Source: Solanum dulcamara (lineage: Eukaryota; Streptophyta; Magnoliopsida; Solanales; Solanaceae). Taken from it: a stretch of 64,000 nucleotides of DNA. Position numbers and translations under genes: made by a program. This document shows, one piece after another, positions 61,901 through 64,000 of the stretch; the first letter of the stretch is position 1; the number at the start of each line of letters is the position of its first letter. A model generated the notes under the pieces. That model was not told where the DNA came from and did no database searches. It saw only the letters and a program-made list of their open reading frames with translations. Where the stretch lies: NCBI RefSeq assembly GCF_947179165.1, contig NC_077245.1, positions 14,230,740-14,294,739 on the forward strand. The letters are read 5' to 3'.

Positions 61901-63561
61901 CGGGCACATAAAATTTCTGTTGGCTAACACACACGAAAAATTAGCAAAATCGCCTAATTCCTTTTGCTTCGCCAATAAAATTCCCCTAAACCCCTCTAAA
62001 GCGCCGCCGGGGATACTGGAGTCATTATCCAGGTTGTTATGGATGTTACTATGGAAGAATTTAAAAAATTCAACCCGAACCCCCGACATCTAAAAATTCT
62101 ATGGGCTAACACACATGAAAAACTGACAAAATCGTCTAACTCTTATTGCGTCGCTAGTAAAATGCCTCTAAACTTCTCTAAAGAACCGTTGGCGCTACTA
62201 GAGTCGTTCCCCAGGTCGTTAAAGATGCTACTACAAAAGAATCCAAGAAAATTCGACCCGAACCTCCGGCACCTAAAAATTCTGTGTGCTAACACCACGA
62301 AAAATTGGCAAAATTGCCTAATTCCTGTTGCGACTTCAATAAAATGCTTCTAAACCCCTCTAAAGCGCCATAGGGGATACTGGATTCGTTCCCCATGTCC
62401 TTACGGATGCTACTATTGAAGATTCCAAGAAAATTCAACCCGGACCCATGGCACCTAAAAACTCTGTGGGCTAACACATACGAAAAACAGGCAAAATCGC
62501 ATAATTCCTGTTGTGACGCCAATAAAACGCTTCTAAACCCCTCTAAAGCACTGCAGGGGATACCAGAGTCGTTCCCAAGGTCCTTACGGATGCTACTATT
62601 GAAAGAATCAAAGAACATTCAACCCGTACTCCCGGCTCCTAATACCCGTTGTGTCGCTAATAAAATGCTTCTAAATCCATCTAAAGTGCCACCGGGGCTA
62701 CTAGAGTTGTTTCCCAGGTCGTTACAGATTCTACTATAGAAGAATCAGAGAAAATTCAATCCAAACCACCGGCACCTAAAAATTCTGTGGGCTAACACAC
62801 ATGAAAAACTGGCAAAATCTCCTAATTCCTGTTGCGCCGCCAATAAAATTCCCCTAAACCCCTCTAAAGCGTCACCAGGGATCCTGGAGTCGTTTCTCAA
62901 GTCGTTATGGATGGTACTATGGAAAAATCTAAAAAAATTCAATACGAAACCCCGACACCTAAAAATTCTGTACGCTAACATACACGAAAAACTTGAAAAA
63001 TCTCCTAATCCTTTTTGCGTCGCTAATAAAATGCTCCTAAGCCTTTCTAAAGCACCATCGGGGTTCTGGAGTCATTAAGGACACGACTATTGAAAAATCT
63101 AAGAAAATTCGACCCGAAAACCCGGCACCTAAAAGCATCCGTGGGCTACCATACACGAAAAATTGGCAAACTAGCCTAATTTTTGTTGCGCCGCCAATAA
63201 AATGCTCATAAACCCTTCTAAAGCACTGCTGGGGACACTGGAGTCATTCCCTAGGTCGTTAAGAATGCTACTATGGAAGAATCAATTAAAATTTGATCCG
63301 GACATCTGGCACCTAAAAAATCTGTGAGCTATCATACACAAAAAACTGGCAAAATAGCCTAATTCCTGTTGCGATGCCAATAAAATTCCTATAAACCCCT
63401 CTAAAATGCCGCGGGGGATACTGGAGTCATTCCCCAGGTCGTTAATGATGCTACTATTGAAGAATCTAAGAAAATTCGACCCGAACCCCCGGCACCTAAA
63501 AATTCTGTGGGCTAACACACAGGAAAATCTAGCAAAATCGCCTAATTCCTGTTGCGACGCT

Positions 63562-63675
63562 AATAAAATGCTTCTAAACCCCTCTAAAGCGCCGCATGGG
63601 ATACTGGAGTTGTTCCCCAATAAAATGCTTCTAAACACCTCTATAACGCCTCCGGGCATACTGGAGTTGTCCCCC
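63562..63675 (-). repeat. 57-bp partial-monomer duplication
   Basis: AATAAAATGCTTCTAAA starts at 63562 and again at 63619. The second copy follows directly after GTTGTTCCCC, so a third of a monomer is repeated. The 57-bp step keeps the satellite open frame. Confidence 0.8.
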
Positions 63676-64000
63676 TAGTCGTTAAGGATGCTATTAATTA
63701 AGAATCAAGGAAATTCGACACGGACTCTCGATATCTAAAAATTTTGTGGGCTAACACACACAAAAAACTGGATAAATTGCCTAATTCCTGTTGTGACGCC
63801 AATAAAATGCTTCTAAACCCCTCTAAAGTACCACCGGGCATACTGGAGTCGTTTCCCAGGTCGTTACGGATGCTACTATGGATGTATCCAAGAAAATTCA
63901 ACCCGGACCCCCGACACCTAAAAAATCTATGGGCTAACATACACGAAAAACTGGCAAAATCACCTAATTTCTGTTGCATCGCTAATAAAATTCTGCTAAA

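Larger units (their letters stand above)
56272..64000 (-). repeat. Satellite block E, minus orientation, continues past the window
   Basis: 7.7 kb, about 42 monomers in reverse orientation. It shows recurring monomer-type order: landmarks GTCCTTACGGATGCTACT at about 57684, 60240 (variant), 61668, 62398 and 62580. Spacings are 14 monomers from 57687 to 60243, and four monomers (730 bp) from 61671 to 62401. The open frames on either strand are satellite translations. Confidence 0.96.

Noticed and set aside
1..64000. tRNA, rRNA or other structural RNA genes
   Set aside because: The only tRNA-related sequences seen are the 12-base primer-binding sites of the retroelement. No cloverleaf or rDNA-like sequence was recognised by eye.

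Overview
The window looks like heterochromatin from a plant nuclear genome, most likely Solanaceae. The reasons are Ty3/gypsy chromovirus (Tekay/Del-like) sequences with a primer-binding site matching plant initiator tRNA-Met, 5-bp target-site duplications, long (>2 kb) LTRs with TATAAATA promoters, and a very long satellite array. The family and genus are inferred from general familiarity with such elements; no search was run. I see no host protein-coding gene and no tRNA, rRNA or CRISPR.

Layout. (1) 1-1722: part of a minus-strand LTR-like sequence, ending where the satellite begins. (2) 1723-3306 and 5625-31210: plus-oriented satellite, about 182-183 bp per monomer, interrupted at 3307-5624 by a solo LTR with a perfect 5-bp target-site duplication (GTAAC). 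(3) 31211-41902: the same satellite in inverted orientation. (4) 41903-44393: plus orientation again. (5) 44394-56271: a retrotransposon cassette ordered as LTR head, 3' pol fragment, complete LTR, complete but mutated gag-pol interior, complete LTR, 5' gag fragment. (6) 56272-64000: satellite in minus orientation, running off the window. In total about 48 kb, roughly 264 monomers, is one satellite family. Its monomers differ visibly from each other but are organised into multi-monomer higher-order units and segmental duplications.

How the parts relate. The satellite is the substrate. LTR elements inserted into it, one collapsed to a solo LTR, and another became a tandem two-LTR array with a 7226-bp period whose gag-pol is interrupted by stops. 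Where two copies can be compared, three stops are CAG-to-TAG changes, as expected from deamination of methylated cytosine. The satellite shows the same CAG/TAG and CG/TG alternations. Three satellite orientation switches were found; for the first pair, the uninterrupted arrangement survives as a nearby paralogous copy, which shows that a 10.7-kb reversed block was inserted.

The many open frames of 60-316 codons across the array are not genes. They arise because the monomer is nearly stop-free in one frame on each strand and 183-bp monomers keep that frame. I found no convincing new enzymatic or defence system. The notable content is structural: a satellite open on both strands, a traceable inverted insertion, nested higher-order repeats, and a tandem retrotransposon of mosaic ancestry.
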